This document shows positions 37,104 through 50,062 of a stretch of DNA of 64,000 nucleotides, one piece after another. A model generated the notes under the pieces. The model was given only the letters and a program-made list of their open reading frames with translations, did no database searches and was not told the origin of the DNA. The stretch is from the NCBI RefSeq assembly GCF_020085105.1, contig NC_058048.1:8242862-8306861 (forward strand). The letters run 5' to 3'. This DNA is from Siniperca chuatsi (lineage: Eukaryota > Chordata > Actinopteri > Centrarchiformes > Sinipercidae). Positions within the stretch are counted from its first letter, which is position 1, and every line of letters starts with the position of its first letter. Position numbers and translations under genes: made by a program.

Positions 37104-39749
37104 GTAAACTGCTCTTATTTGCTTTATCAGTATTTTATGCTCTTTCATATGACAAAATGATGCATCTCAACTCTGAACTTTGTGACTGTTGGTTTGTAGT
37201 CAGATCAGGGTGCTTGAGGACAGATTAGAGAAAATGTTGGTGTAATTTCCTTTGCGTCTGGGCCTGGCTTGTCTTTATAGAAGTCTATCCACAGAGCCCA
37301 GACACGCCTAGTTAATGTGATTATCCCGCATGAATGGATGTTGCCACAATGCCTCTCAGACCTCACACTGTACTTGCAGAGAGGCACAAGACTGTAACTC
37401 GATCCTGGGCAGCTGGGCTATCCCTCATATTGATCATGCACTTGAAAAAAGTGAAAGATTACTGAAAAGCACTTGATAGATTCTGTATCGTCTCTGCTAT
37501 TAAAGCTGAAATACTCCCTCATTTATTCAGGAGCTCCACTGAACTCAGCGTAATCCACCATTGTTAATGATGATTCACATTAATTAGATCAACCTATATG
37601 CTCTTAATTGATGCCTTAAACGGGGCTCTTAGTGTCTTTTGTACTTCTGTTATCTTGAGCAGAAATGGGTGACACAGGAAAGTAAATTTCCACAGAGAGG
37701 AAAAAAAAGGGTGGGGTACGGATTGAGTGAGCAGCACCACCATGTCAGTGGCCTCGGGGGAATACAATGGGAATAAATGAGTCTAAATGGATTATCATAG
37801 CCCTCCAGCTTTATAAGTGGATGCTGTCAATGGAGGGTACTATGAAGTGTGCACTCATTTAAAGGGTGTGAAAGGGTAGTGTTTGGTAGTTTATAACAAG
37901 CCATGGCTGTTGTAAGCGCCAGAAAATAATTAAAAAAAGAAGGTGTTGCATGGAAGCGGGTGGGTCTGGACAGTGGAGAAGAGGGTGGCACTCTCCTGTG
38001 CTTCACTGTGTTGTATTTAAGCAGCTATCATGGTGGTTTTGTGTGTGACCAGGGCCGGTTTCCTGCCGCTATCTCAAACTGAGTATGATTTTATCTGATT
38101 CATAACGCTCTGGATTCCGATGGCACTTGATTGCTTCTTAAATGTTAGTCTGGATGAGTCATATTAACTCTGGCAGGAGGAGAGAGAGAAAGGAAGCGAG
38201 GCTCGCCAGTTGAAAGACATGCAGGGAGAGCCCGGATGCAGTGAGGCAGGCAGGCAACGAGCGGCAGGGTGGAGTGTAGCTGGTGCACATGGAGGTAGAT
38301 GGGGGGGAAAAGATGCAAGAGGAGGTAGAGAACGAAGGGAACCTGGTGGGCAGAGAAATAGAGGTGAAAAAAGGACTGAGACAGAGAGGGAGGTTGCAAG
38401 GTATGGGGGAAGGTAGGGAGAGGCAGGCATGCAGCAAAGGAGAAAGGCAAAGAGGAAACGAAACTGGATGTTGGCTACAACCAGCAGGAAATGTGATGGT
38501 GACAGGGTGAGGGATGATGGTTGGGGGAGGTAAGTAGGCGCAAAGGTGAGAAAAATCAAAGGAAAGGAAGCCGGCGTGCTGCACACTGCAGCCATGTGGG
38601 TGAGGCACCGGCTTTTCTCACAGAACACTGTCGCTGCCTTGAGCGTGCGTGTCTCACCACAGGGAAAAATACCCTCCCGGCCTACAAGCACTTATCCTCA
38701 TGCTTTTAAGGAGCAGAGGCATAAATGAATCCAGACAGACTCTGTGGTCTTCATGGATGGATGAGCAAAGAGCATGGTTTTCTGCTTTAAACATGGCTAT
38801 TGCTGTGGGTCCTGCCGTTGAGGGGTGTAAAATGCTGTTGCAACATCTTCACTATGGGAGTGGCTACCAGCACTTAAGTCTCCTCAGTAGCCCTAGCCCC
38901 TAGCTTTATTTTTATTTAGTTTAAGCAGTTTTACAACCAAATTCACCACCACAGAGGATGCTCCTTGTCCTCACCTCAAAGGTTTGGGGAATGATCAAGG
39001 ATCAAGTTTAGGTCCATCTTTTCCTCCACCACCAGGCCCACCCAAAGCTGCCATTTCCCCCATAAACCAGGACTTCAAATCTCCAACTCCACCCCAACTC
39101 CATACCTAGTTCTCCTCCTAGCACCAGAACCATACCTGCCTGTCCTACCTAACTCTGCCTCTGCTTTCAGCTTGAGCCTAAATCATTATAGTCCGAACTC
39201 CAAAATCAAGACCCAGTCTACCTTAAATATGATTATCTCCTCTCATGCTGTGGCTCTCCATGCACTCAAAGCCCCTTTCCCCAGAGCCTGGCTTCACCCA
39301 AAGCACCAGCCACAGCCCATATTTCCAGTTCCTGCTTCCACCAAAACCCTCCAGCACCATGTCCAACCACAACCAGCTCCTTTACTCCAGCTCCTCTCCA
39401 CTTCCACTTGCCCCTCTCCCCTCTCCCCCATCCTCATCCCCAGCCCCTATGAGATCAGTGCCGATTGCGAAGCCTTTGTTCAGGCAGAGAGTCGGTGTAA
39501 TTGAATTAAAGGCTGCTCCAGAGGATGTAATGACGCTGGCATATGGCCGCTTATTAGTTGCTGCGGAGCATCTTTTCCCGGGCCGTCGTAAAAGATACAG
39601 TGCATCCTTTAACATTGCTCATCAATTCACCGTCAAAGGAGAGAGAGAGAGAAAGAGAGATGGCGAGCGGGGGCTGTGGCAGTCACCACCTGAGCCCCCC
39701 TCTCCTCATCTGCAGGAGATAGCTGGCTAAAAGGGTGTGGTGCTCCGCT

Positions 39750-39788
<39 letters not shown>

Positions 39789-42700
39789 AGAATGAGTGGG
39801 TAGCAGTTTGCTCAGTGAGAAAGAGAGTGAAAGACGACAGAAACAGAAAGGAGAGAGAAATATTCAGCAGTTGCAGACAGCAGCCAGTCTTTGCTCTTTG
39901 GTGTCTGGATGGTTCCTGCAGAAAAGCAGACAGCCATTGAAATCATGCTGGGATTTTCAGGAGAGAAGTGTCATTGCAGGAAGTATGTGTGCCATCAGCA
40001 GGGTGGCTAATATCATCCCTCTGCCTGCTTGGGAAGTGTGATAATATGACAAATGTCTGGGGAGTTTTTCATTTTATTTAAATTAGCCAATGCACTATAT
40101 GTTTTATTGCTATCTGGTTTAACATTCACAAATCTTCAATAATTACACATTAAAGTGACTTAGATCGAATAAATTCAGCAGCTGCACCTGTTGAGTTGGT
40201 GATAAAAGGGCCTCTGCCAAGCAACGTTCTGTAACGCTACCATTATAAATGCAAATATTACCTTTAATATTTCTCTCCCCTCTTGCTAGCGGCATTCGAT
40301 CCAGGGCTGGGCGGAGCGGCGAGGTGAAAATGGAGTCCCCCGCTTGAATGGATCAGAATAAAAAAACAAACAAAACATGATTATATGCATGCCTGGTGTG
40401 TGCATTAGTGTGAGCTGTGGTTCTGTGGTAATTCAAGCAGCATAAACCCTACCGCTCCACCGTGTCTTCCCCCGTTTCTCCTCCCTTCCCCTCCTCCCCC
40501 CTTCCCGAAACAAGTCCCTAATGGCACTGGCAATGAGGCAGTGAGAAGGTGGCGGATTGTTACTCTGTGTCACCATTGGGGGATGGTGTGTGTGTATATG
40601 TGTGTGTGTGGTTATGGATCTGTCGGTAAAGCCATTGACTCTCGGGTGTGGTTCTCACGACAGTCGGTGCCCACCCAAGGACAGAGCCAGACAGGGTGCG
40701 AGCACAGACTGCAGATGAAATGCAAAGCTGTAATAGACACATCCCACTGTCAGATAATGTAATGAACACATTTTAGCATGGCCATTTATTACCTTTACAG
40801 ACAGGAAAGACAGAGGCGTTTGTCCTCTGGTGAATGGCACCTCTTGTATGTAGATACATTAACCTGTGAGCTATTGTACATTTAGATTCTGAGCAGGAAG
40901 ATGGCAGTCATTATTTGTCACCTACATATAGTAAAGTGTCCTACAGCAAGCATTTAATGTTGCTACATTATACTGCAGCTATTATAATTGCAGGAGGATT
41001 GCATAATCTGTTTTACAATCATGCAAGAAAAGCATTTTTATATTGCAAACATTCCACTTTTTGCTGGATACTAAAAACTGTTTTAATGTGGTTAATGTAG
41101 TGTATCTATGGCAACCATAAAAAACCATGTTCCAAGAGGAAACACTGCGGGCCATTTGTAAGAAGTCATTTGATTAACCTGATGAGGCAAATATGTAGTC
41201 TCACTACAAATGAATCGAGGACGGTGGAGGGTGGGGTGAAGACTTAAAGGGAGTGTACCTTGTGGTGTGCTTTGGGAAATGCTGCTGTATTTATGAATGA
41301 AAATGTCTGCCGCACAGACACTGAGTGGAATAGCGCCTGCAGGAGGGTACGTGACCAGGGTTCAGTTAACAGTCACAGCCTTCAAGAAGTAATTCTTAAA
41401 GGATTTGCAGCAATGTTTCTGTTTACTGTAGATATAAATGTGAGATTTTAGGAATGTGGATGTAGCCACACTATTTCATTCATTAACTACTGGTACAGCA
41501 TAAGTTTGATGTTACAGGTCAAAGTAGCCAGTACTGAATCTTATGGTCCATGGAAACAGACAACAGCAGTCAGAAAATCACAGCGCAGCACTTTTGAGAG
41601 TGATGCATAGACAAATATCAATAATTCAAATGATGATGCTACAATTGTGGTCAAACCATGGTGGTGATCTTTCTTCCCCGTCTCCTTACACCGATATGAG
41701 ATCACTTTTTTTTATTACATTTGCACTCACACACGTCCAGATCTCTAAAGTAAATGACATCCCCTCCGTTCCAATAATGATGTCATACCCCCATATTCCC
41801 AAATACCCTCATCCATTGCTTTCTCTTTCTCTCTCTGTCTGACTCACTGTATGCAGCCTGTAAGTAATTCTATTTAGAGTTAAGTGCTTGGGTCAAAGTT
41901 TTGGCACCCAGACAGACATAATAAAAGTCCAATAAGTCACCAGAGACCTGCATATTATTAAGAGCACAGGGTGTGCCGGTGTTGCTTTGTCTGTCTCCAC
42001 ACTGGCTATCTTCTAATAGCAGGACACTTGTTAAAGTTTATTTAAGCACTTAATAGCTGATTGTTACATAGACATCTCTAGTTCAGGTTTTAAACATAAC
42101 TCACTATATTTGAGGAGCTGTGTAAAGCCTCTGAAAATCTCCTATCCCTCTCACAGCCAGCAGCATCATCCGCTGTTTTTTTTTAAATATCACATTGCAC
42201 AAAATTGCTTCAGGAAGACAGTGTATATTAAGAATTGCAGGACGGCCAGGGGCAGGATTTACACCCTGAGCCCTGGGGATGGCATGTGAATAAAGGTGGA
42301 GGAGGTGAATATAGCAACACAGCTGCACCTTGTCCTCTCTGCTCCAATATTGTACTGACACACTGACCCTGAAAAAGATATGTTGGTTTAGAGCCTCTGG
42401 CTCTTAAATCATGTCACACAGATGTGATCCCTCACACAGGCAGCTGTCCAAGTCAAACCTCATATCCAATGTAATGACACTATCAGAGGCCGAAGGTATG
42501 AGGAAATAGATTGATGGATGTACCTACCAAGTAGCATCTTGAAAACCATTTTCACTCAAATTCACAGACCTTAAACAAGATACTACTAGTTAGTGACACA
42601 GACCGCCAGCATTGATACACACACACACATATATAAACCCATCAGCCCCCGCACCGGACCCGCACCGCACCCTGCCGCTGCATCACATGCAATCCCCCCT

Positions 42701-45700
42701 TAGCCATGCTGATTGCTCCACCAGATTTATTGGCCTGCTCCCCTGAGGGGTCAGGTGCACTGCCAATCGAGGTGACATATAGTCTTTCATAGCACCAACC
42801 AGCAGACAGCGCCGTGATGAGTTAGCACTCTGGTTGTCAAGGTAACCTTTGATGGTTGGGAGGGGTATGGCAGTGAATGCTGAGGAGATTCTAGCTGGCA
42901 GCTCGTTCCCTAGCAGCCAGAGCTGGAGCCGTAGAAAGCTACTGTACCTAGAGAATAGAGAATGGCTCATTATTTTGGGGAAAGAGTCTCAATTTTGAAT
43001 GCTTACATTTTTCTGGGTACAACATTGAAGATAACATTACCAGTGAATGCAGGGTACATTCATGAATGCCATGTTCTACATTTAAGTTTAATTATTCACT
43101 AAATCTATTTCAGCACCATTATCAAGAGGACAATATCTACCTCATGCCTGGATAGAATAACTGCAATAAATGCCTAGAGTCATTTGTTGTGCTCCAAATC
43201 CCAGTGTATCCAGTTCATTATGTGGAGACAATCGATGCACACACACACACATCTGTTATTGTCATGATTCACAATGGCACTAAATCTCCTCTTTCCAGCA
43301 CATGAAATGATAAAATGCTGTAAATTCATTCAATTGTCAAACCAATCACTGGCACCTGACAAAGCCCTGATACCTGGAAGGACGAAAACACTCAAAACCA
43401 TTCAGATTCTGCAGTTTTCACATCTTTATCATTTGGCTAAGTGATGCTGCACTGCCTGCATGCTCTTTGACAATTTGCGTTTGCTTCATGTTGCTTATTC
43501 ACATTCATTTAAGGTGCACACTTAAAGCTTTTGATTGGTTGAACCGTGGCTAGAGAATATTTTACCTTGATTTGTTTGCCTATTCATTTTGAATGTACTG
43601 ATTCATTTTGTTTGCCACTTTCAGTGCTCATCATTCATTCCTTTATTTGATTTGATTTCTTTTCATTAGATTTATATGACTCATAGCACAACCCACTATT
43701 TGATGGACAGCTATGGATCCAGTTACCAAAGGTAATATCATGGAACCCCTTTCAATATTACATTGTGTGTTGTCCTATTCCTAACCCTGTTCCTCATCCA
43801 GTCCTACACTTCTACTCAATTCCAAACCAGTCCCTGAAACCCTAACCCAACTTCTCCTTTTCTATAATTCTCCAGTAATTGTTATAAATACATCAATTCA
43901 AGTATAAAACCTTTCTCATAGCATATACTTTTGTCTTTTTCTGACTTCTGACCTTTCAGATCATGACATATTTTACCTATCTTTGGTAGGAGCCCAAATA
44001 AAAGTATGCCAGCATGATATTTTGAGATGATCATCCTCAAGCTACATACCCCTATATGAGAGGGATTCTTTGCAAGTTTTTAGCATAACAACCAGTAAAT
44101 TCCCTTGCTGGTTTCCAGTGGACCTGCATGATGGCTTATAGTAGACGTTAACCTGCTGTATTGTCTCTTGGCTACCAGGTGGAGAAGAATGAGGAGGCGG
44201 ACCAGAAGATTGAACAGGATGGCACCACCAACAAACCCGAGGACAAGGCCCACAAGGCTGCTACCAAAATACAGGCCAGCTTCCGTGGACACATAACTCG
44301 GAAAAAGATGAAAGATGGAGAGGAAGAGAAGGAGGGAGACAGTCCTGCTGCTGCAGAGGAGGCGACAGAGGGAGGAGAGGAGGCAAAGAAAGCGGAGGGA
44401 GAGGAGGCACCTGCAAAGGAGGAGGAAGCTGCAGGAGAGGAGGCCAAGAAGGAGGAGGAGACGAGCCAAGCCAAAAGCCCAGTGGCAGACAAGCCAGCCA
44501 ACTCTCCAGCAGCTGCTGCCTCTCCTGCAGGCGCAGCGACGTCTCCTGTGGCGGCAGCACCCGCTGCTGCTTCTCCTACGGCCGCCACAGCACCCTCTGA
44601 GTCCCAGAAAGAGGAGCCAAAGGTGGAGGAGAAAGCTGAGGAGAAGCCCAAAGAGGTGGAGGCCCCAGCAGCGGCAGCCAAGAGTCCCACCACAACCACA
44701 GCTGAGGAGAAGAAGGAGGAGGAGAGTGAAGAGAAAAAGGAGGAGGCCAGACAAGCCGATGTGCCTGCTGCTGTCAGCCCGACAGCTGAGAAGGAGGAGC
44801 CTAACCAAACAAAAGATAAACAAGGTATGCAGATTATACTAAAGCGTTTAACTTCCATTCATTACAGTAGGATTCATTAAAAAAAACCATTACATGCACA
44901 CTTAAAATAAAATAAACCCACTTGGATAGGACCTACAAGAAAGTTCTGAATCTATCTGAACACTTAGGTGTGCACATGTTTGCGAGGGCACTGGGTTCAC
45001 AGACAAAAATAATTCCAGATTCACATTTACCAATGAAGAAGCAATTACTTACTGTAAAAACCTAATAAAGAACAATAGGTAAGCTTTCCCATAGTCTGCT
45101 TGGCAGGCACAACAGGAAATTACTGCTGGTTGAGTCTTTGGGATTTAAAGATCTTTGGCAGTGCTCCACCATTCACTGGTTAACACAGAAACACAGCTCA
45201 ATATTAGATTAGACAGCCTTGTATCTCAGCCTGTGCAAAATGGAAACTCCATACTGATGAGGCAGAGATTGGGATAGAAATGCAGGGTTGGTCATGAATG
45301 ATGTACATGATGTGTTATCTTGGGAATGTTCGGAGTTATTGTTGTTAAGAAGTAATCTTGTATTGTTTGCTTAATTAGAAAGCAGCACATTTATGAGTCA
45401 TAAAGTCATCTTAAACATCTCAGATGGGTTCATATCAATTTCATGATACCAAGACCAACATATCAACCTGGCTGCTACAGTCATTTATTCAAATTAAAAC
45501 ACAAATAGTAGTGAAAATGGATGATGAAATCCTTTTTACACAGGTCAAAATATTTGATAATATCCTTCCTGTCTGGAACTCCAACATTTGCTAATAGATT
45601 TTAAAGCAAACCACCATTTGATGTCCAATTATAGTGGAAACATATACCTGAGAAGAAACTGGAAGGCCAGGAAATGACATTATAACATTGATATAACAAA

Positions 45701-48083
45701 CATACACTTGACATGAACTCATATTTCTGGTCCAAGGACTCTCAGATTGGGTCAGACAGGTAGTTAATGGAGCATGCTCAGTCTCGAGTAGGTGGGGGTG
45801 TAAGGTGGGAAACACACACACACACCAACTGGAGAACTACATGGAAACTAGGTCATCTAGGCAACACTGTCTCCCTGTTGTCATAGTTACCACCTCGATG
45901 GGATAGCTGGCCTGCATGGAGCAGAGTGGGGATAACAGGTGCTCTGATTTCAATGAATGATTAATGATCCCTACTGGTCACGATCCGCACCAGGGAAGTC
46001 TGTCACAAACAAACACTACTTGACAAAGAACTGCTAATTAAGAATCCACTGCTGGCCACAATCTGCTTTATCAACTGAACTGATAGAGCAAATTAATATT
46101 TATAATATTAATATAATGAAGTCACTTGTCAGCGCACAGACCGGAATCACATGCACAAGGACGCCAGGTACTCTGATCTGACTGAATACTTTATGAGGTT
46201 GCCTGGGTATGATCCAGATTCTCCACCAAGGATAGTCCGTGTCACTGGCTTTACTTAGTTACATCTGACCATGTTGTTAACTGTCATAGCATGATGACAT
46301 AGTACTGCATATTCACACATAATAATGTAATAATAAACTTGATCACCTTTCACACCTTTCATACACAAGATATGTGCAAAGTGCAGACAATTTAAACAAC
46401 AGTTAAAATTTTAAAATACATTTAACAATTAAATAAAAAGAAAACATAAATAACAGCAATAATCATTACCATAATCTTTTCTATAATTCTTATCTTCTAA
46501 GATTGAGCAGTAGTGGACATAATCAAGATATGGCAGTGGAGAGGTAATAACAGATTCTAGGCAAAAGCAAGGGTAAAGAGGTGAATCACTTAACAAGTCA
46601 CTTACACAGTGCAGGTCCAAAACTACAGAAAGCAGCTTTACTATAGGTCTTTGTCTTAATCTTTGGTATGGTGAGCAGCAGTAAGCCTGTGGATCTGAGG
46701 GAATACATGGCATATCATATCACGCAATCAGGGGCAAGTCCATAAATGCATTTATAGACAGGTACAAGAATCTTAATGTTTAAACTAAAACTAACTGGGA
46801 GGCAGTACAGAGACTTTAGAACAAGAGTGATGTGAACTCTTTTCTTTTGACCAGTTAAAACGCATTCTGTATTAGCTGTAACTGATTTATAGATTATAGA
46901 TACACTACCTGTGGTCAGTGCATTGCAGTAGTCACGCCAATACTTGTTATAAAAGAATGTGCAAGCTTCTCTAAAGTGCTGAAAAAGTGTAGTAAACTGT
47001 AGGCGCATCTTTTCCTTTTGCTCTTTTGGACTAATAATGAACTGTTTTGTCGTGAATTAGTTGCGTCATCTATCAATTGATGTCTGAGATGCAGTTCTCA
47101 AGGGAGTAAAGAGGGCTCAGGTCATCAGGATTAACAGCTATAAAGATTTGGGTATCATCTGCATAGCAGTGAAAATCAATTAAATCTAAATCTAAATCAA
47201 TCAAAGTGCTTATTGATGATGACCCCTAATGGTAACAAAGACAGAAAAGTAGCAGACCCAGGACAACACCTTGAAGCCCTCTATCTATAGGGATATGTCA
47301 TGAGAAGCTTTGACTTGAGACAAAATGTTGTTGATGTTAAAATGTTAAAAACAAAATTACAAATGTAAATGGAAGTTGGAAAAAGTAGATTATGTACATC
47401 TACTTTATATCGGCATAAATTCCACAGTAAACTATGCGTCATGCTCTCATTAACATTGTTTACTGAAAACAATTCAATGAAATCAGTGGGCAGAATCGAC
47501 AAACTGCGACAAAGATCACCAGAGTTTGGGCGTTTGTTTTTCCATCTCCAATTCTCATTTGCAAATGCATCAGCAAAACTAAACCAACATTTTAGTCATC
47601 AGTGGTGTAGATAACTGAGATGGCACTGATGTCAGAAAACCAGAAATGACAGGCTCTGTGAATTGGGTGAAATTGCATTTGCATCACACAGTTCAGTGGC
47701 TGTAGAGAAAGACATTCTCAAGTCTGTCATAACAAGCTTACCTCTTACCTGCAAAATCATGCTGCCTTGTAGTACTGTGCAGGTCAGGGGTTTTTAATAC
47801 CTGCACCCACCCGAAGAGCTAATCCGCACCGCCCAACGTGCAAACCGCCAACTTTACGCATTATTATAGCACAATTATCAGGACTGTGCGCCACAGCCCT
47901 CTCTAGGGTGCTGATCCTGCTGCTGGGAGCAGATGGGAGCAGTCCAGAGCGCTCTCTTTCTCCCCCGCCCACAGTAGGGGAAAGATCTAGGCTAAATAAA
48001 CAGACGAATTGTTCCAAACTGTGTTCTTTATTGTTGAATAGCAGCAAAACAAGTAGACCTAGCTAACCCTTCATTAAAGACAT

Positions 48084-48151
<68 letters not shown>

Positions 48152-49829
48152 AGGCACACAGGCACACAAACAAACGATGCATCCTTCACATCTTAACAGT
48201 GAATTTTAACATAATAGTAACCATAAAACAAAGAGAGGAGTTTGCTATTTAGTAGAGTTTATTTAATAACATACAAAACATACAAACCACCCGGCCTTCA
48301 TCAGTGCGTACAAAAACAGGGATATGATCCTATTTAAATAGGTCAGTTGAGAACAAAATAGTACATGTGTAGGTCTATACTGTCTTTTTTAGCCACGCAT
48401 TTGGCTGCACTGTGTAGAAAAAGAATTGAGTCCACAGTTCCAGGATTTAACCTATTTCGAAGCGCTTCGAGCACACAACCAGCTGAGCGGGAAGCACGCT
48501 CACTGGATGGCTTGCTGCTGGAATGATCAGCACCGCTCTTGCCAGCATGGAGAGGAAGGGAAGGTGGAGGGTGGACTATTGCACGCAATGTTTCTGTAAG
48601 TTATTAATAACTTACTCGGAACGCTGCTTTGTCACTTTTTGACCTTCCCGCCTGAACCTGTGGTATTTTGTAGTAAGCTTACCCGAACCCGCCTGACCTG
48701 TGCATCACTACTGCATTGAGTCACGCATACAAGCACTACCGCAGACATGATCACCCCACTTCTCTGTCTCTCTCTCTCTCTGCCTCGCCCTTACAGACAC
48801 TCACACATACACTCACCCACACTCACACATGCACTCCATCACCCCAGTCTCCAAGGCAGTGATGTCATTCGTTGATGTCTCCGCTTTCTATTAAAAGAGT
48901 ATGAGATCATCGTGGTATGACATCACTGCATTCAGGGCACTTGAATAATAGGTTTGGTCAGAAACAATAAAAGAAAGGTCCCAAACTCATTGTAGCCCTT
49001 ATTTATTTATCAGGAAATAGCATACAGTACAGGATTAAAGAAAAGCAGAATATGATAATGCAAAGAAAAATATAAAGCATCAGGGCAATGTTACTTAACA
49101 AACCTGATTAGTAATGGCTCAGTGATGTATCATGGATTGTTATTCAGCAGTATTCACCTCTTAGTAAGGCACCACCGGATGTTATTACAGTGCATTACAC
49201 TGTGGGCATCACACAGTATCAGATGTGACAGGCCGAGATGCTGCTGTTAGCGTTGTGATGTCAGTTCAAATGTTTCATGGGTCCATTAGGAGCACTCTTT
49301 TCCTTTATTATTTACACAGCCAATGTGGGATTAGGTTGCATCTTCTGACTGACAGGCTCTCAGTTTTAGTAGATTTGACATCTTGTCACATAGTTCCTTC
49401 TGTGTATTTTATTCCAGAATTATCCACGTTTTTTAAAATGATTTTTGAATATTGCCTTATGCTTATTGTTATACAGAGAACCTTCTGAGGTGAAATATTT
49501 ATAACACCAAAAGTAACAGCTGACATGTGAAATCTTTGATGCTCAGTATCTCAGAAGATCCAGATAGAACTTTATTATTCCAACCTCACATTGTAAAACC
49601 TCCTCTTCACAGGCTAATTTTCTCTCTTCCTCTCTCCAACCCACCTTTTATCTCTCATGTCCCCTTTCTCTCCACCCTTACATCTAATTTTCCTCCTCTC
49701 GCTTTGTCTTTTTCTCTCTTTACCCTTCATCCTCCATCCCTCCACCCAGATGCTGCAGAGGAGTCTAAAGCAGAGGAGGCCACCCCGGCAGATGCAGCGG
49801 CAGAGGCCACCGAGTCCAAGGATGACTAA
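37074..49829 (+). CDS. gap43: neuromodulin / growth-associated protein 43 (gap43), complete, three exons
   Basis: Growth-cone phosphoprotein attached to the inner face of the neuronal plasma membrane; it binds calmodulin when calcium is low and is a protein kinase C substrate. Exons 37074-37103, 44179-44824 and 49750-49829 join in phases 0 and 1 to give 251 aa. Visible features: N-terminal [10 protein letters not shown] with the palmitoylated Cys3-Cys4; [15 protein letters not shown] (human [14 protein letters not shown]); an IQ motif at about 34-53 ([17 protein letters not shown]) with the PKC serine at 44 (Ser41 in mammals); then a long disordered Glu/Lys/Ala/Pro/Ser tail ending TESKDD. The ten-codon first exon is the known GAP43 layout. 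It is transcribed towards lsamp in a tail-to-tail arrangement as in mammals. The central low-complexity part is expected to evolve fast in length. Confidence 0.97.
37104..44178. other. gap43 intron 1
   Basis: 7.1 kb without exons. It has a purine-rich block at 38.16-38.55 kb that leaves several frames open on the other strand, a pyrimidine/proline-codon-rich block at 39.0-39.45 kb, and AT-rich islands (37.50-37.62, 39.45-39.64 and 40.2-40.35 kb) that could be conserved non-coding elements. Confidence 0.5.
39755..39786. repeat. (TG)n microsatellite in gap43 intron 1
   Basis: About 16 TG units. Confidence 0.95.
44179..44824 (+). CDS. gap43: gap43 exon 2 (IQ domain and disordered tail)
   Basis: Acceptor GCTACCAG ends at 44178; donor GTATGC at 44825. 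Phase 0 to 1. It holds the calmodulin-binding IQ motif and most of the acidic/alanine-rich tail. Base composition is purine-rich, and that is why long antisense ORFs also appear here. Confidence 0.96.
46380..47290 (-). pseudogene. decayed L2/Rex1-like LINE, 3' part of ORF2, in gap43 intron 2
   Basis: Minus-strand translation in shifting frames gives the reverse-transcriptase core YADDTQIF (YADDTQ at 47148-47165). The C-terminal block [19 protein letters not shown] followed by [10 protein letters not shown] has the LHWLPV...YKCLNGLAP layout of fish non-LTR elements. Frameshifts and stops separate the blocks, so it is dead. Confidence 0.7.
47775..48715 (-). pseudogene. internally deleted hAT transposon with transposase dimerisation remnant
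   Basis: The minus strand at 48400-48504 encodes [20 protein letters not shown] and [15 protein letters not shown], the C-terminal dimerisation motif of hAT transposases (S-E-R-x-x-S-x-x-G...R-x-x-L). The ends, GCAGGTCAGG at about 47779 and its inverse CCTGACCTGTGC near 48692-48703, look like the hAT termini. The distance from the 5' end to the C-terminal motif is only about 200 bp, so most of the gene is missing. A compound (CT)n(CA)n microsatellite sits inside (48088-48152). Confidence 0.6.
48088..48152. repeat. compound (CT)n(CA)n microsatellite
   Basis: About 20 CT units run directly into about 13 CA units, inside the decayed hAT element. Confidence 0.97.
49750..49829 (+). CDS. gap43: gap43 exon 3 (C-terminus)
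   Basis: A long pyrimidine tract and CCACCCAG acceptor precede 49750. Phase 1 in; it reads (D)[20 protein letters not shown] then ESKDD and stop TAA at 49827-49829. Confidence 0.93.
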
Positions 49830-50027
49830 GTCTAACTTAAAGAAAGCAGAATTAAGAGTATGAAGAATAACAGAAAAACAAAAATCTAAAAAGGTTGCTC
49901 TTTGCCTTCCCAATGTGAAGGCAGTCCGTTTCTATTTGTTTGTCATTTTTTGTGTGGCAATGATTTTCTCATGTTGGGGGAGTTTCCAGCGTGAAGTTTT
50001 TTGGCTCAAGCTAATACTATGAGGAAG

Positions 50028-50062
<35 letters not shown>

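Larger units (their letters stand above)
44825..49749. other. gap43 intron 2
   Basis: 4.9 kb; holds the decayed LINE (46.4-47.3 kb) and hAT remnant (47.8-48.7 kb). The remainder (44.83-46.38 and 48.72-49.73 kb) shows nothing recognisable. Confidence 0.55.

Noticed and set aside
38145-38691. Minus-strand ORFs of 101, 149 and 175 codons
   Set aside because: Three overlapping frames are open at once because the plus strand is purine-rich; no recognisable protein. The block lies in gap43 intron 1.
39172-39730. Plus-strand ORFs of 110 and 161 codons
   Set aside because: Pyrimidine-rich, proline/serine low complexity in two frames; no domain or splice support.
42635-42675. GCACCGGACCCGCACCGCACC run resembling a hAT terminus
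   Set aside because: No partner end or target duplication could be found nearby.
44080-44858. Minus-strand ORFs of 247 and 228 codons opposite gap43 exon 2
   Set aside because: They arise from the Glu/Lys/Ala/Pro-rich, purine-skewed coding strand; the translations are low-complexity Ser/Leu/Ala with no domain, and the sense strand is clearly gap43.
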